Shown here: positions 45,960-54,349 of the stretch, one piece after another
Position numbering within the stretch: position 1 is the first letter of the stretch
How the letters are laid out: each line of letters starts with the position of its first letter
Assembly: GCF_014202645.1 (NCBI RefSeq)
Contig: NZ_JACHHG010000002.1
Span: 226,180-290,179, forward strand
From: Deinobacterium chartae
GTDB lineage: Bacteria > Deinococcota > Deinococci > Deinococcales > Deinococcaceae
DNA length: 64,000 nt
Reading direction: 5' to 3'
Translations under genes and position numbers: made by a program
The notes under the pieces: generated by a model
What the model was told of the DNA's origin: nothing
What the model saw: only the letters and a program-made list of their open reading frames with translations
Database searches by the model: none

Positions 45960-47276
45960 ATGAACGACCTGCGTTTTCCCCTGCACTTCACCTGGGGTGT
46001 AGCCACCAGTGCCTACCAGATCGAGGGAGCGGCCCTCGAGGACGGGCGCGGCCCCTCGATCTGGGACACCTTCTGCCACACGCCGGGCAAGATCATCGAC
46101 GGCGCAAGCGGTGACGTGGCCTGCGAGCACTACCACCGGCTCGAGGAGGACCTCGACTTGATCCGCAGCCTGGGCGTGTCGGCCTATCGTTTCTCGGTGT
46201 CGTGGCCGCGCGTCCAGCCCGACGGCAGCGGCGAGTTCAACGAACGGGGACTGGCGTTTTACGACCGCCTGGTCGACGGCCTGCTCGCACGCGGCCTCGA
46301 AGCGCACGTGACGCTCTACCACTGGGATCTGCCGCAGGCCCTGCAAGACGCGGGCGGCTGGGGCACGCGCGAAACCGTGCAGCACTTTGTGCGCTATGCC
46401 CAGACCGTAGCGACGCGGCTGGGGGACCGGGTCCGCAGCATCGCCACCCTCAACGAGCCGTGGTGCAGCGCGGTGCTGGGCCACGAGACCGGCGAACACG
46501 CTCCGGGCCTGCGCGACCGGGCCCTCTCGCGCCAGGTCGCCCATCACCTGCTGCTGGCCCACGGCATGGCCCTGCAGGCCATGCGCGCCAGCGGCGTGCG
46601 CGCCGAGCTGGGCATCGTGCTGAATCTGAACCCGGCCTACGCGGCCAGCGACGCTCCCGAGGACCTGCGCGCCGCCACCCTGTTTGACGGGCACTTCAAC
46701 CGCTTTTACCTTGACCCGCTGCTGCGCGGCCACTACCCGGCGGACATCCTCGAGGACCTGGGCGCCGACGCCCCCCGCGTGCAGCCGGGCGACCTCGAGA
46801 TCATCCGTCAGCCGCTCGATTTTCTGGGCATCAACTACTACAGCCGCACGCTGGTGAGCGCCAGCGGAAACGCCCGGCCCGAGGACGCCCAGTACACCGA
46901 CATGGGCTGGGAGGTTTACCCGGACGGACTGCGCGACCTGTTGCTGCGCCTCGACCGCGAGTACGACCTGCCGCCGGTGTTCATCACCGAAAACGGCGCG
47001 GCCTACGCGGACCGGCTCGAGGGCGGCCGGGTACGCGACCCCGAGCGCGTCGCGTACCTGCGCGCCCACCTCGCTGCGGTACGCAGCGCTCTCGAGGCAG
47101 GGGTGAAGGTAAAAGGCTACTTCGCCTGGAGCCTGATGGACAACTTCGAGTGGGCCTGGGGCTACACCAAGCGTTTCGGGCTGGTGTACGTGGACTACGC
47201 GACCCAGCGCCGGGTGGTCAAGGAGAGCGGCGAGTGGTACGGGTCACTCGTCCGGGGCCTCGAGCCGGTCGGCTGA
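45960..47276 (+). CDS. GH1 beta-glucosidase
   Basis: 438 aa, usual GH1 length. Acid/base Glu166 in TLNEPW and nucleophile Glu344 in ITENGA are intact; the N-terminal FTWGVATSAYQIEG and the sugar-binding NFEWAWGY are also typical. No signal peptide, so it acts on beta-glucosides inside the cell after uptake by the transporter encoded just before it. Confidence 0.94.
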   Translation: MNDLRFPLHFTWGVATSAYQIEGAALEDGRGPSIWDTFCHTPGKIIDGASGDVACEHYHRLEEDLDLIRSLGVSAYRFSVSWPRVQPDGSGEFNERGLAFYDRLVDGLLARGLEAHVTLYHWDLPQALQDAGGWGTRETVQHFVRYAQTVATRLGDRVRSIATLNEPWCSAVLGHETGEHAPGLRDRALSRQVAHHLLLAHGMALQAMRASGVRAELGIVLNLNPAYAASDAPEDLRAATLFDGHFNRFYLDPLLRGHYPADILEDLGADAPRVQPGDLEIIRQPLDFLGINYYSRTLVSASGNARPEDAQYTDMGWEVYPDGLRDLLLRLDREYDLPPVFITENGAAYADRLEGGRVRDPERVAYLRAHLAAVRSALEAGVKVKGYFAWSLMDNFEWAWGYTKRFGLVYVDYATQRRVVKESGEWYGSLVRGLEPVG

Positions 47277-47322
47277 GGTTTCCAGGCGCTCCGCCGGGCC
47301 GGATTCTCCCGCTCCTGCGCGG

Positions 47323-48276
47323 TCAGCCCTCGAGGTGCAGCAGTTCTCGGGCGGTGGCGGCGTCGATCACCAGGGTGCCGACCAGCCCGCCCCGCAGTGC
47401 CGCGTGAATCGCGCGCACCTTGCGCGCCCCGGCCACCAGGCACAGCGCGTGCGGGATGCGGGCCAGGGCGCGCAGGTCCGGCCCGCTGGAGCGGGCGTTC
47501 ATCTCGAGGTCCCACGATCCGTCCGCCCGGAAAAACACCGTGGCGATGTCGCCCACCACGCCCTGCGCCCCGAGGTCCTCGAGGTCCTGGGGGGCGATGT
47601 AGTCCGAGGTGTAAATGTACGACCCGGCCTGCGGCACACCGATGCTGTACAGGGCAATGTCGGCACGGGCCAGCAGGTCCTGGGCCCGCAGGATCAGCCG
47701 TTCGCGGAACATGGCCGCTCGGGTGGCCGGATCATCAAAGTACGCCGGAATCGGCATCAGGGTGCTGCGCGCCCCGAAGTTCTCGGCCAGGGCTGCGATG
47801 ATCTCGGCGGCGTAGGTGATGCCGTGCCCGCTGTTGCCCGACCCGTTCATCTGCACGATCTGGGCGTCTTGCAGCGGACGCGGAATCAGCTTGCGGGCCA
47901 GCGCCGAGACGGTGGCTCCCCAGGCAACCGCGATGATGCTGCGCTCGTGCACCAGCGAGGACAGGTAGTGCGCGGCAAAGGTGGTCACCGCGTCCTGACG
48001 GCGCGCGTCGTCCGCGTCGGGCAGCAGCGGGACCACCCGCACCTCGCGCAGCGGGTAGCGTGCCCGCAGCCGCCGCTCGAGGTCGAGTCCCACGCCGCGC
48101 GGGTCGTGCAGACGGAACTCTACCAGTCCCTGCTCGCGCGCCAGGCTCAGCAGGCGCGAGACCGTAGAGCGCGAGGTGCCCAGCTCGAGTGCGATCTGCT
48201 CGGTGGTCAGATCGAGCTGATAGTACATCCGCGCGACCTTCAGCGCGTCCTCGAGAGGAAAGGGGAGTTCTTTCAT
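47323..48276 (-). CDS. SorC-type sugar-binding transcriptional regulator
   Basis: 317 aa from the ATG at 48276. N-terminal helix-turn-helix (LTTEQIALELGTSRSTVSRLL) followed by a sugar-binding domain of the SorC/CggR type (SIIAVAWGATVSALA, VVGDIATVFF). A TAGGCT box lies at 48321-48326, about 45 nt before the start. It sits at the end of the glycerophosphodiester operon on the same strand, so it may regulate that operon, or the converging beta-glucoside operon. Confidence 0.82.
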   Translation of the reverse strand: MKELPFPLEDALKVARMYYQLDLTTEQIALELGTSRSTVSRLLSLAREQGLVEFRLHDPRGVGLDLERRLRARYPLREVRVVPLLPDADDARRQDAVTTFAAHYLSSLVHERSIIAVAWGATVSALARKLIPRPLQDAQIVQMNGSGNSGHGITYAAEIIAALAENFGARSTLMPIPAYFDDPATRAAMFRERLILRAQDLLARADIALYSIGVPQAGSYIYTSDYIAPQDLEDLGAQGVVGDIATVFFRADGSWDLEMNARSSGPDLRALARIPHALCLVAGARKVRAIHAALRGGLVGTLVIDAATARELLHLEG

Positions 48277-48333
48277 GAGAATGGGGGCCTGCGCCGCGCG
48301 GCGGCGTCCGCCGTATCTGGAGCCTAGCATCCC

Positions 48334-48360
48334 GAGCGGCGGCCCTGGTCAGCGCCGCTC
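48334..48360 (-). terminator. Hairpin after the exported GDPD gene
   Basis: GAGCGGCG (48334-48341) pairs with CGCCGCTC (48353-48360), overlapping the end of the gene. No T tract. Confidence 0.35.
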
Positions 48361-49183
48361 AGCGCAGGCCCTCCTGTCTCAGGAATTCGACCAGTGCGCG
48401 CGGATCGTCGCCGGAAAAACCGTCCACGCCCCAGCGGCGCAGCTCGAGCAGGCGCGCGTTGGGCGCAGCCCCTACAAAGACCTTCAGGCCCGCTGCATGC
48501 GCCTCGCGCACCTGATCCTCGGTCAGGTACTCGTTCTTGGGTGACCACGCGTACAAACGCGCTGCCGCCGCCATCTGCAGACCTCCGAACGAGCCCTGCT
48601 GCTCCCAGTCGATCAGGATCAGGCGGTACTCGGGCGCTTTCTGGCGCACGTACAGCAGCGCCTCGAGGTCAAAGCTGGAAAACAGCACCCGGTCGCGGTG
48701 CGGCGAGCGCGACAGCACCTCGAGGGCCAGGTCCACCGAGCGGCGCCACGCCGCCTTGGGACGGCTGCTGGTCTTGATCTCGAGGTTGATCTCGGCGCGG
48801 CCCGCCACCGCCCCGAGCAGTTCCTCGAGGGTCGGAATGCGCGTTCCGGCATGCTGGGAAGCTTTCCAGGCACCCGCGTCCAGGGCGCGCAGTTCCTCGA
48901 GGCTGAGGTAGTCGGCCACTCCGCTGCCGTCGGTGGTGCGGTCCACGCTGCGGTCGTGCAGCAAGATGCTGGTACCATCGGCGCTGAACCACAAGTCGGT
49001 CTCGAGGCGGTCCGCTCCGGCCTCGATGGCGCGCTCGAAGGCGGGCAGGGTGTTTTCAGGATACAGCTCGCTGTAGCCGCGGTGGGCCTGCACGAGCGGC
49101 GCAGGCGGGGTCGGAGCGCTCTGAGCCGCCGCAGTACCGATCAGGGCGGCGGCGGCCAGCAGGCGCAGGGGTCGGTAGGTCAT
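48359..49183 (-). CDS. Exported glycerophosphodiester phosphodiesterase
   Basis: 274 aa from the ATG at 49183. Signal peptide about 1-22 (LLAAAALIGTAAAQS), so the enzyme works outside the membrane. GDPD core: AHRGYSELYPENTLPAF (catalytic His/Arg, Glu), ETDLWFSADG with HDRSVDRTT, and NLEIKT. It should split glycerophosphodiesters to glycerol-3-phosphate. The start overlaps the permease stop as ATGA, placing it in the transporter operon. Confidence 0.9.
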   Translation of the reverse strand: MTYRPLRLLAAAALIGTAAAQSAPTPPAPLVQAHRGYSELYPENTLPAFERAIEAGADRLETDLWFSADGTSILLHDRSVDRTTDGSGVADYLSLEELRALDAGAWKASQHAGTRIPTLEELLGAVAGRAEINLEIKTSSRPKAAWRRSVDLALEVLSRSPHRDRVLFSSFDLEALLYVRQKAPEYRLILIDWEQQGSFGGLQMAAAARLYAWSPKNEYLTEDQVREAHAAGLKVFVGAAPNARLLELRRWGVDGFSGDDPRALVEFLRQEGLR

Positions 49184-50037
49184 TTCAGTCCGCTCCGGGT
49201 GATGCCGCGAATGAAGGCCCGCTGCATGAACGAAAACAGCACGATCGAGGGCAGCATGGTGAGCACGGCGGCGGCCATCAGCTCGCCCCAGTTCACCCCG
49301 ACTTGGCTGTCGAAGGTGGACAGGGCCACCTGGACCGTGCGCAGTTCCTCGCTGGAAGTCATGATCAGCGGCCACAGGAATTCGTTGTAGTTGGCGATGA
49401 ACACGAACGCGAACACCGTGGCCAGCGCCGGCTTCGAGAGCGGCAGCGCGATGTGCCACAAAAAGCGCAGGTGCCCGGCCCCGTCGAGGCGCGCGGCCTC
49501 CTCGAGCTCCTTGGGCAGGGTCAAAAAGAACTGCCGCAGCAAAAAGATCGCAAAGCCCCCGGCCATGTCGGGAATGATCAGCGCGGCGTAGGTGTCAATC
49601 CAGTTGAACTTGGAGAGGGTCAAGAAGTTGGCGGTCAGCGTCACGCTGCCCGGAATCATCAGGGTCGCCAGGAACAGCGTAAACAGCAGGCCACGCCCCG
49701 GAAAGCGCATGCGGGCAAAGGCGTAGGCGGCCAGGGTGCCGGTGGCGCACTGCAGCACGGCCACCAGCGTGGACACCCCCAGGCTGTTGGCCAGCGAGCG
49801 TGCGTAGGTCAGCCCCTCGAGGGCTCCTGCGTAGTTCTCCCAGGCCAGGCGCGAGGGCAGGGCCCAGACGCGGCTGAGCACCTCGTCCTCGGGCTTGAAC
49901 GACGCGATCAGCGCCCAGACGAACGGAAACAGCCACAAAAAGGCCGCGCAGCCCAGCACCACCGAGATGATGCGCGCCATGCGGCGCTCGGGAGCGGTGG
50001 GCGGACGGCGGCTGGAAACTCGGCTCTCAGCGGTCAT
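49180..50037 (-). CDS. ABC transporter permease, UgpE type
   Basis: 285 aa, six membrane helices, EAA loop LEEAARLDGAGHLRFLWHIALPLSKPA. With the UgpA-type partner it forms the channel for glycerol-3-phosphate or its diesters. It overlaps the previous gene by 11 nt and the GDPD gene by 4 nt. Confidence 0.88.
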   Translation of the reverse strand: MTAESRVSSRRPPTAPERRMARIISVVLGCAAFLWLFPFVWALIASFKPEDEVLSRVWALPSRLAWENYAGALEGLTYARSLANSLGVSTLVAVLQCATGTLAAYAFARMRFPGRGLLFTLFLATLMIPGSVTLTANFLTLSKFNWIDTYAALIIPDMAGGFAIFLLRQFFLTLPKELEEAARLDGAGHLRFLWHIALPLSKPALATVFAFVFIANYNEFLWPLIMTSSEELRTVQVALSTFDSQVGVNWGELMAAAVLTMLPSIVLFSFMQRAFIRGITRSGLK

Positions 50038-50971
50038 AGATCACCCGGCGTCCGATGAAGATGCGCTGCGCGCCGGTCAGCAGCAGCAAGAAGACGAACA
50101 GCACCACCGAGATGGCCGAGGCGTACCCGAACTCGAAGCTCTTGAAGGCCCGCTCGTACAGGTAAAACACCACGACCTCGGTCGATCCCAGCGGACCGCC
50201 GCCGGTCATGGTGTACACCGAGGCGAACACCTGGAAGGAGTTGATGGCCTGCAGCACCAAGATCAGGTAGGTGGTCGGTGACAGCAGCGGCCAGGTGACG
50301 TGGCGGAAGATGTGCCAGCGTCCGGCCCCGTCGATGCGCGCGGCCTCGTAGTACTCCTCGGGGATGTCGAGGATGCCCGCGAGGTAGATCACCATGTAGT
50401 AGCCCGTACCCTTCCAGACGGTGAGCAGCACCAGTGCGGGCATGGCCCAGGTGGGGTCACCCAGCCAGCGGACCGGCGAGACGCCCAGCGGCGCCAGCAG
50501 GGCGTTGAGCAGGCCCAGGCTGGGATGGTAGATCCACTCCCACACCATCGCCACCGCCACCAGCGAGGTCACCACCGGCAGAAAGAACGCGGTGCGGAAA
50601 AATCCCACACCCCGCAGCGGCCGGGCCAGCGCCACCGCAATCGCCAGCGCCAGACCCACCTCGAGGGGAACGCTCATCAAGACGTAGCGCACCGTGTTCC
50701 ACACCGAGTTCCAGAAGCGCTCGTCGTGCAGCAGGCGCGCGTAGTTCTCCAGCCCCACGAAGTTGGCGAACGGCCGCAGCAGCAGGCGGTCGGTGAGGCT
50801 GATCCACACCACGTTGATGGCCGGCCAGTACGCGAAGGTGAGCAAGACGGCCAGCGCGGGGAGGATCATGGCATATGCCGTGAGTGCCTCCACGAGCGCG
50901 CGTTTACGGCGCGAAGCCACCCCCCCTCGCGGGGGGGCGGCGGACGCCGGCGAGCCGGACTCAGCGCGCAT
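50027..50971 (-). CDS. ABC transporter permease, UgpA type
   Basis: 314 aa, six membrane helices, EAA loop YEAARIDGAGRWHIFRHVTWPLLSP. The basic N-terminus (about 35 residues) is extended. It overlaps the binding-protein gene by 11 nt. No ATPase gene is present. Confidence 0.88.
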   Translation of the reverse strand: MRAESGSPASAAPPRGGVASRRKRALVEALTAYAMILPALAVLLTFAYWPAINVVWISLTDRLLLRPFANFVGLENYARLLHDERFWNSVWNTVRYVLMSVPLEVGLALAIAVALARPLRGVGFFRTAFFLPVVTSLVAVAMVWEWIYHPSLGLLNALLAPLGVSPVRWLGDPTWAMPALVLLTVWKGTGYYMVIYLAGILDIPEEYYEAARIDGAGRWHIFRHVTWPLLSPTTYLILVLQAINSFQVFASVYTMTGGGPLGSTEVVVFYLYERAFKSFEFGYASAISVVLFVFLLLLTGAQRIFIGRRVIYDR

Positions 50972-52214
50972 ACACCTTCATCAGACGGTTGCCCTCGGCA
51001 GCGGCCTTCTCGAGCGCGGCCTTGGGGTCTTTTTTGGCGATCAGCACCTCTTCGGTGGCGGTGGTGATGGCCGAATCCACCTCGTTGTAGAAGGGAACCA
51101 GCGTGCGGGGGAAGCCGTGGGTGCGCATCTGGTCGTAGGTGACGCGGGCCTCGGGACGCTTGGCGAAGCGGTCCTTGAGGGTCTTGGTCAGCATCGAAGA
51201 ACGGCGGGGCGCCATGTAACCGGTGGCGGCCCCGAACTTGGCGCCGACCTCGGCGGAGGTGACGTACTTCATGAAGTCAAAGGCAGCCTTCTTCTCGGCC
51301 TCGGAGCCGGTGTTCATCAGGTACAGGTTCGCGCCGCCGATCGGAGCGTAGCAGCGCACGCCGCACCACAGCGGCGCGACTTTCATGTTGAACTTGGCCT
51401 GACGGAAGTTGTTCTCGAGGGCTGCGGTCGAGGCGATGATCATGGCCTGCTTGCCCGAGAAGAAATCGGCGTACTGGTTCGAGGAGAACTTGCCGCTCTT
51501 GTTGTCGGCCATGCGTTTCCAGACGTTCATGACCGAGATGCCCTGACGTCCGGCGAAGGCGAAGCTCTTACGGTCCGGCGAGAGGATGTTGCCGCCCGCC
51601 TGGCCCAGGTAGGCGTCGAAGATCCAGCCGGGCGAGGCGTACAGGCCCAGCGCCCACTGCTCGGCCACACCCTTGGCGTTCACCTTGGTGAGCTTGGGGG
51701 CTACGCGCTCGAGTTCGCCCCAGGTGCGCGGAAAGTCCTTGACCGGATCGAGACCGGCGGCCTTGAACAGGTCCGCGTTGTAGTACACCACCGGGGTGGA
51801 GGTGTTAAAGGGCAGGCAGTACAGGGCGTCGCCGTAGCGGCAGGTGGACAGCAGCGAGCTGTGGAAGTCCTTGAGGTTAAAGCGCTTGTCGGCGGCGATC
51901 AGGTCGTTGAGCGGCAGCACCGCCTTGGCGTCCACGAAACCGGCACCGTGGGTCTGCTCGAACATCACGACGTTGGGGGCCTTACGGGCGGCAACGGCGG
52001 CCTGGGCCTTCTTCAGGGTGTCGTCGTAGCTGCCCGAGTACACCACCTTGACCTGCACCTCGGGGTTGAGCTTGCTGTAGTCCTTGGCAAACTCCTCGAA
52101 TTCGGCCTGGCCGTAGCCTTTGGAGAGGGCCGACCAGACTTCGATCTGGATGGGAGCGGCGAGGGCGGAGGTGCTGACACACAGGGCGAGCGAGACGGCG
52201 GCACGTTTGAACAT
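50961..52214 (-). CDS. ABC transporter substrate-binding protein, UgpB type
   Basis: 417 aa from the ATG at 52214, preceded by GGAGGA; an upstream in-frame extension is not conserved. Signal peptide cleaved near ALAAP. Family 1 solute-binding fold with the UgpB-type HGAGFVDAKAVLPLNDLI and FNTSTPVVYYNADLFKAAGLDP. Ligand expected to be glycerol-3-phosphate or glycerophosphodiesters because the operon ends in a GDPD. Promoter region shared with the divergent cytosolic GDPD. Confidence 0.88.
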   Translation of the reverse strand: MFKRAAVSLALCVSTSALAAPIQIEVWSALSKGYGQAEFEEFAKDYSKLNPEVQVKVVYSGSYDDTLKKAQAAVAARKAPNVVMFEQTHGAGFVDAKAVLPLNDLIAADKRFNLKDFHSSLLSTCRYGDALYCLPFNTSTPVVYYNADLFKAAGLDPVKDFPRTWGELERVAPKLTKVNAKGVAEQWALGLYASPGWIFDAYLGQAGGNILSPDRKSFAFAGRQGISVMNVWKRMADNKSGKFSSNQYADFFSGKQAMIIASTAALENNFRQAKFNMKVAPLWCGVRCYAPIGGANLYLMNTGSEAEKKAAFDFMKYVTSAEVGAKFGAATGYMAPRRSSMLTKTLKDRFAKRPEARVTYDQMRTHGFPRTLVPFYNEVDSAITTATEEVLIAKKDPKAALEKAAAEGNRLMKVYAR

Positions 52215-52230
52215 GGGCTTCCTCCAGCGC

Positions 52231-52267
52231 CTGAACGAACGTGCAGACCTTCTGCAATTCCGTTCAG
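52231..52267. promoter_or_regulatory. Nested inverted repeat in the ugpB leader
   Basis: Outer arms CTGAACG (52231-52237) and CGTTCAG (52261-52267); inner arms TGCAGA and TCTGCA around CCT, all sharing one centre. It lies 17 bp before the ugpB-like start codon and could be an operator or an mRNA hairpin. Confidence 0.5.
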
Positions 52268-52381
52268 AACAGGGCATGACAACGCTCGAGGCGCGCTTGC
52301 TCCTCGAGGTGAACGCCATCAGTGATAAAGGCACGCGGTCAGCCATCGGTCAGGGCTGGCGAAGTGCTGACACGGTGCGCT

Positions 52382-52387
52382 TAGGCT
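52382..52387 (+). promoter_or_regulatory. Leaderless -10 box of the cytosolic GDPD gene
   Basis: TAGGCT lies exactly 6 nt before the ATG at 52394. Confidence 0.6.
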
Positions 52388-52393
52388 GCGCCC

Positions 52394-53095
52394 ATGCTGC
52401 TGCTCGGACACCGCGGAACCCCCCGCCTTCATCCCGAAAACACCCTCGCCGGCTTCCGCGCGGCCCTCGAGGCCGGCCTGCACGGCGTGGAAATCGACGT
52501 ACAGCCCACTTCGGACGGCCAACTTGCGGTGCACCACGACCCGCACCTGACCAGCGGACGGCGGCTGCGTGAGCACACCCTCGAGGAGCTGCGCCTCGAG
52601 AAGCCGGACCTGCCGAGCCTGCCCGAAGTGCTGCGGTGGTTTGCAGGCAGCGGCGCGGCACTGCTGAACGTGGAGCTCAAGAACGAGACCGACCGCAATG
52701 ACGGCCGCGAGGCCCTGCTGGTGCAGGCTCTGCGCGACGTTCCGCTGGGCGGGCGCGTGGTCGTGTCGTGCTTTCACCCGCTCAGCCTGCAGCGTCTGCA
52801 CGCCCTTGACCCTGAGCTGCGGCTGGGCTACCTGACCTCGGATCACCCCGCCTCCAAGGAACTGCAGGCCCTGGCTGCCCCGCCCCCGCTCTACAGCGTC
52901 CACCCGCATTTCTCGACGGTTACGTCCGAAACGATGCAGGCCTGGCACGCGCGCGGCCTGAAGGTGTTCGCCTGGACCGTGAACGACCCGCTCGAGGCGC
53001 AGCGTCTGGCAGAACTGGGCGTAGACGGCCTGATCGGAGACCTGCCCGACGTGTTGCGAGGCGCCGCCCCACACGCGGCTACGGCGGCGCGCTAG
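52394..53095 (+). CDS. Cytosolic glycerophosphodiester phosphodiesterase (UgpQ type)
   Basis: 233 aa, no signal peptide. GDPD motifs: GHRGTPRLHPENTLAGF, EIDVQPTSDG, HHDPHL and LNVELKNE. It is divergent from the ugp-like operon, which ends in an exported GDPD, so the cell can cleave these diesters both outside and inside. Its stop overlaps the end of the converging Nudix gene by 4 nt. Confidence 0.92.
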   Translation: MLLLGHRGTPRLHPENTLAGFRAALEAGLHGVEIDVQPTSDGQLAVHHDPHLTSGRRLREHTLEELRLEKPDLPSLPEVLRWFAGSGAALLNVELKNETDRNDGREALLVQALRDVPLGGRVVVSCFHPLSLQRLHALDPELRLGYLTSDHPASKELQALAAPPPLYSVHPHFSTVTSETMQAWHARGLKVFAWTVNDPLEAQRLAELGVDGLIGDLPDVLRGAAPHAATAAR

Positions 53096-53532
53096 ACACC
53101 GAGATCCACCCGCCGCGCCTCGGCCTTCTGGGTGACGCGGGCAGTCCACGGCGGACATTCGGGGCGTGCGCAAATCTCGGCTGCGCGCAGCCAGGCCAGC
53201 CCCGCCACCTCCTCGGGGCTGGCCGCTACCGGCTCTCCCCCGACGTATTCGGCCAGGAAAACCACGCTCACCACCGGCATTCCAAAATCGGTCACAAAGC
53301 TGCTGCTCTCGAGGTAGCTGAGAGCTCCCGCCTCGAGACCCACCTCCTCGAGCAGTTCCCGGCGCGCAGCGGCCTCGAGGGCGTCATTGCGCTCACCTGC
53401 TTCGACCTTGCCGCCGGGAAACGAGAGCGTGCCGGGGGCGTGGGCCTCCTGCTCGCCACGCACGATGACGAGGTAGCGGTCGCCGCGGGCCATGACCAGC
53501 TCAACGTTGACGATATGAAGGGGCAAAGACAT
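53092..53532 (-). CDS. Nudix hydrolase
   Basis: 146 aa, one Nudix domain: box GKVEAGERNDALEAAARRELLEEVGL is intact apart from a 2-residue insertion before the RELLEE part, as in MutT-like subgroups with longer loops. Substrate unknown. A TACAGT box 5 nt before the ATG (plus 53538-53543) supports a leaderless start. Confidence 0.87.
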   Translation of the reverse strand: MSLPLHIVNVELVMARGDRYLVIVRGEQEAHAPGTLSFPGGKVEAGERNDALEAAARRELLEEVGLEAGALSYLESSSFVTDFGMPVVSVVFLAEYVGGEPVAASPEEVAGLAWLRAAEICARPECPPWTARVTQKAEARRVDLGV

Positions 53533-53642
53533 GCAGCACTGTACCCTGCCGTAACGCGGGCCGCTGACTCGAGCGCAGCCGGTCTCGGCTGCAGGTTGCG
53601 CTCGTGGGACGCCCGGGTTCCACGACCTGCTGCGCCGGGCCT

Positions 53643-53680
53643 GTCAAGGGAAGCGGGAGACAACTCCCGCTTCCCTTGAC
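53643..53680. repeat. 17-bp perfect inverted repeat in a divergent promoter region
   Basis: Arms 53643-53659 and 53664-53680 with a 4-nt loop. The right arm ends in TTGAC, which is also the -35 of the TetR gene. It lies between two divergent genes, so it is not a normal terminator. Confidence 0.8.
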
Positions 53681-53723
53681 GGAAAAGCAGCGAGCAAATA
53701 ACATACATTCAGTATGTATGTTA
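53676..53723 (+). promoter_or_regulatory. Promoter and self-operator of the TetR gene
   Basis: TTGACG (53676-53681), 17 bp, TAACAT (53699-53704). The -10 is inside a palindrome of 10-bp arms, TAACATACAT (53699-53708) and ATGTATGTTA (53714-53723), with a 5-bp spacer. The right arm includes the start codon. Confidence 0.75.
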
Positions 53724-54349
53724 ACGGAAAGCCGCACCGCCGCACGCAGCAGGAACGCCGCAAAGAAACGCGGGCCGCCCTGCTGCGCGCGGCCCGCGAA
53801 CTGTTCGCCACCCAAGGTTTCGAGGCCACCTCGACCGAACAGATCGTCGGCACCGCCCAGGTCACGCGTGGCGCGCTCTACCACCATTTTCAGGACAAAC
53901 GCGATCTGTTTCGCGCGGTCCTCGAGGATCTCGAGCACGAAATCGACGCGGGCATCGCGGCCCTGGTCGAAAATGCCCGGCCCCGCAACGCCGAGGAGGG
54001 CTGGGAGCTGTACATCCGGGCCCACCTGGTCTACCTGGACCTGACCATGCGGCCCGACATCCGCCGCATTGCCCTGCTCGAAGCTCCGGCGGTCCTCGGC
54101 TACGAGGGCTGGCAGGCAATAGACGCCGCCCACGCGCTCGCCCAGCACCAGCAGGGACTCGAGAACCTGATGCGCCTGGGCCTGATCCGTCCGCTTCCCC
54201 CTCGGGCCACGGCCCGCCTGATCCACGGCGCCCTCACCGAAGCGGCCCTCTACGTTGCGCACGCTCCCGACCCGCAGTCCGCACGACTCGAGGCCGAAAC
54301 GGCCCTGCGCAGCCTGCTCGGCGGCCTGCGCCTTGAGGTGACGGTATGA
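53714..54349 (+). CDS. TetR family transcriptional regulator
   Basis: 211 aa. N-terminal TetR helix-turn-helix: RAALLRAARELFATQGFEATSTEQIVGTAQVTRGALYHHFQDKRDLF in pieces. The C-terminal ligand/dimer domain is variable. The start codon lies in its own operator and the -10 ends 9 nt before it, so the mRNA is nearly leaderless. It overlaps the next gene (membrane protein) by 4 nt and most likely regulates it. Confidence 0.92.
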   Translation: MYVNGKPHRRTQQERRKETRAALLRAARELFATQGFEATSTEQIVGTAQVTRGALYHHFQDKRDLFRAVLEDLEHEIDAGIAALVENARPRNAEEGWELYIRAHLVYLDLTMRPDIRRIALLEAPAVLGYEGWQAIDAAHALAQHQQGLENLMRLGLIRPLPPRATARLIHGALTEAALYVAHAPDPQSARLEAETALRSLLGGLRLEVTV

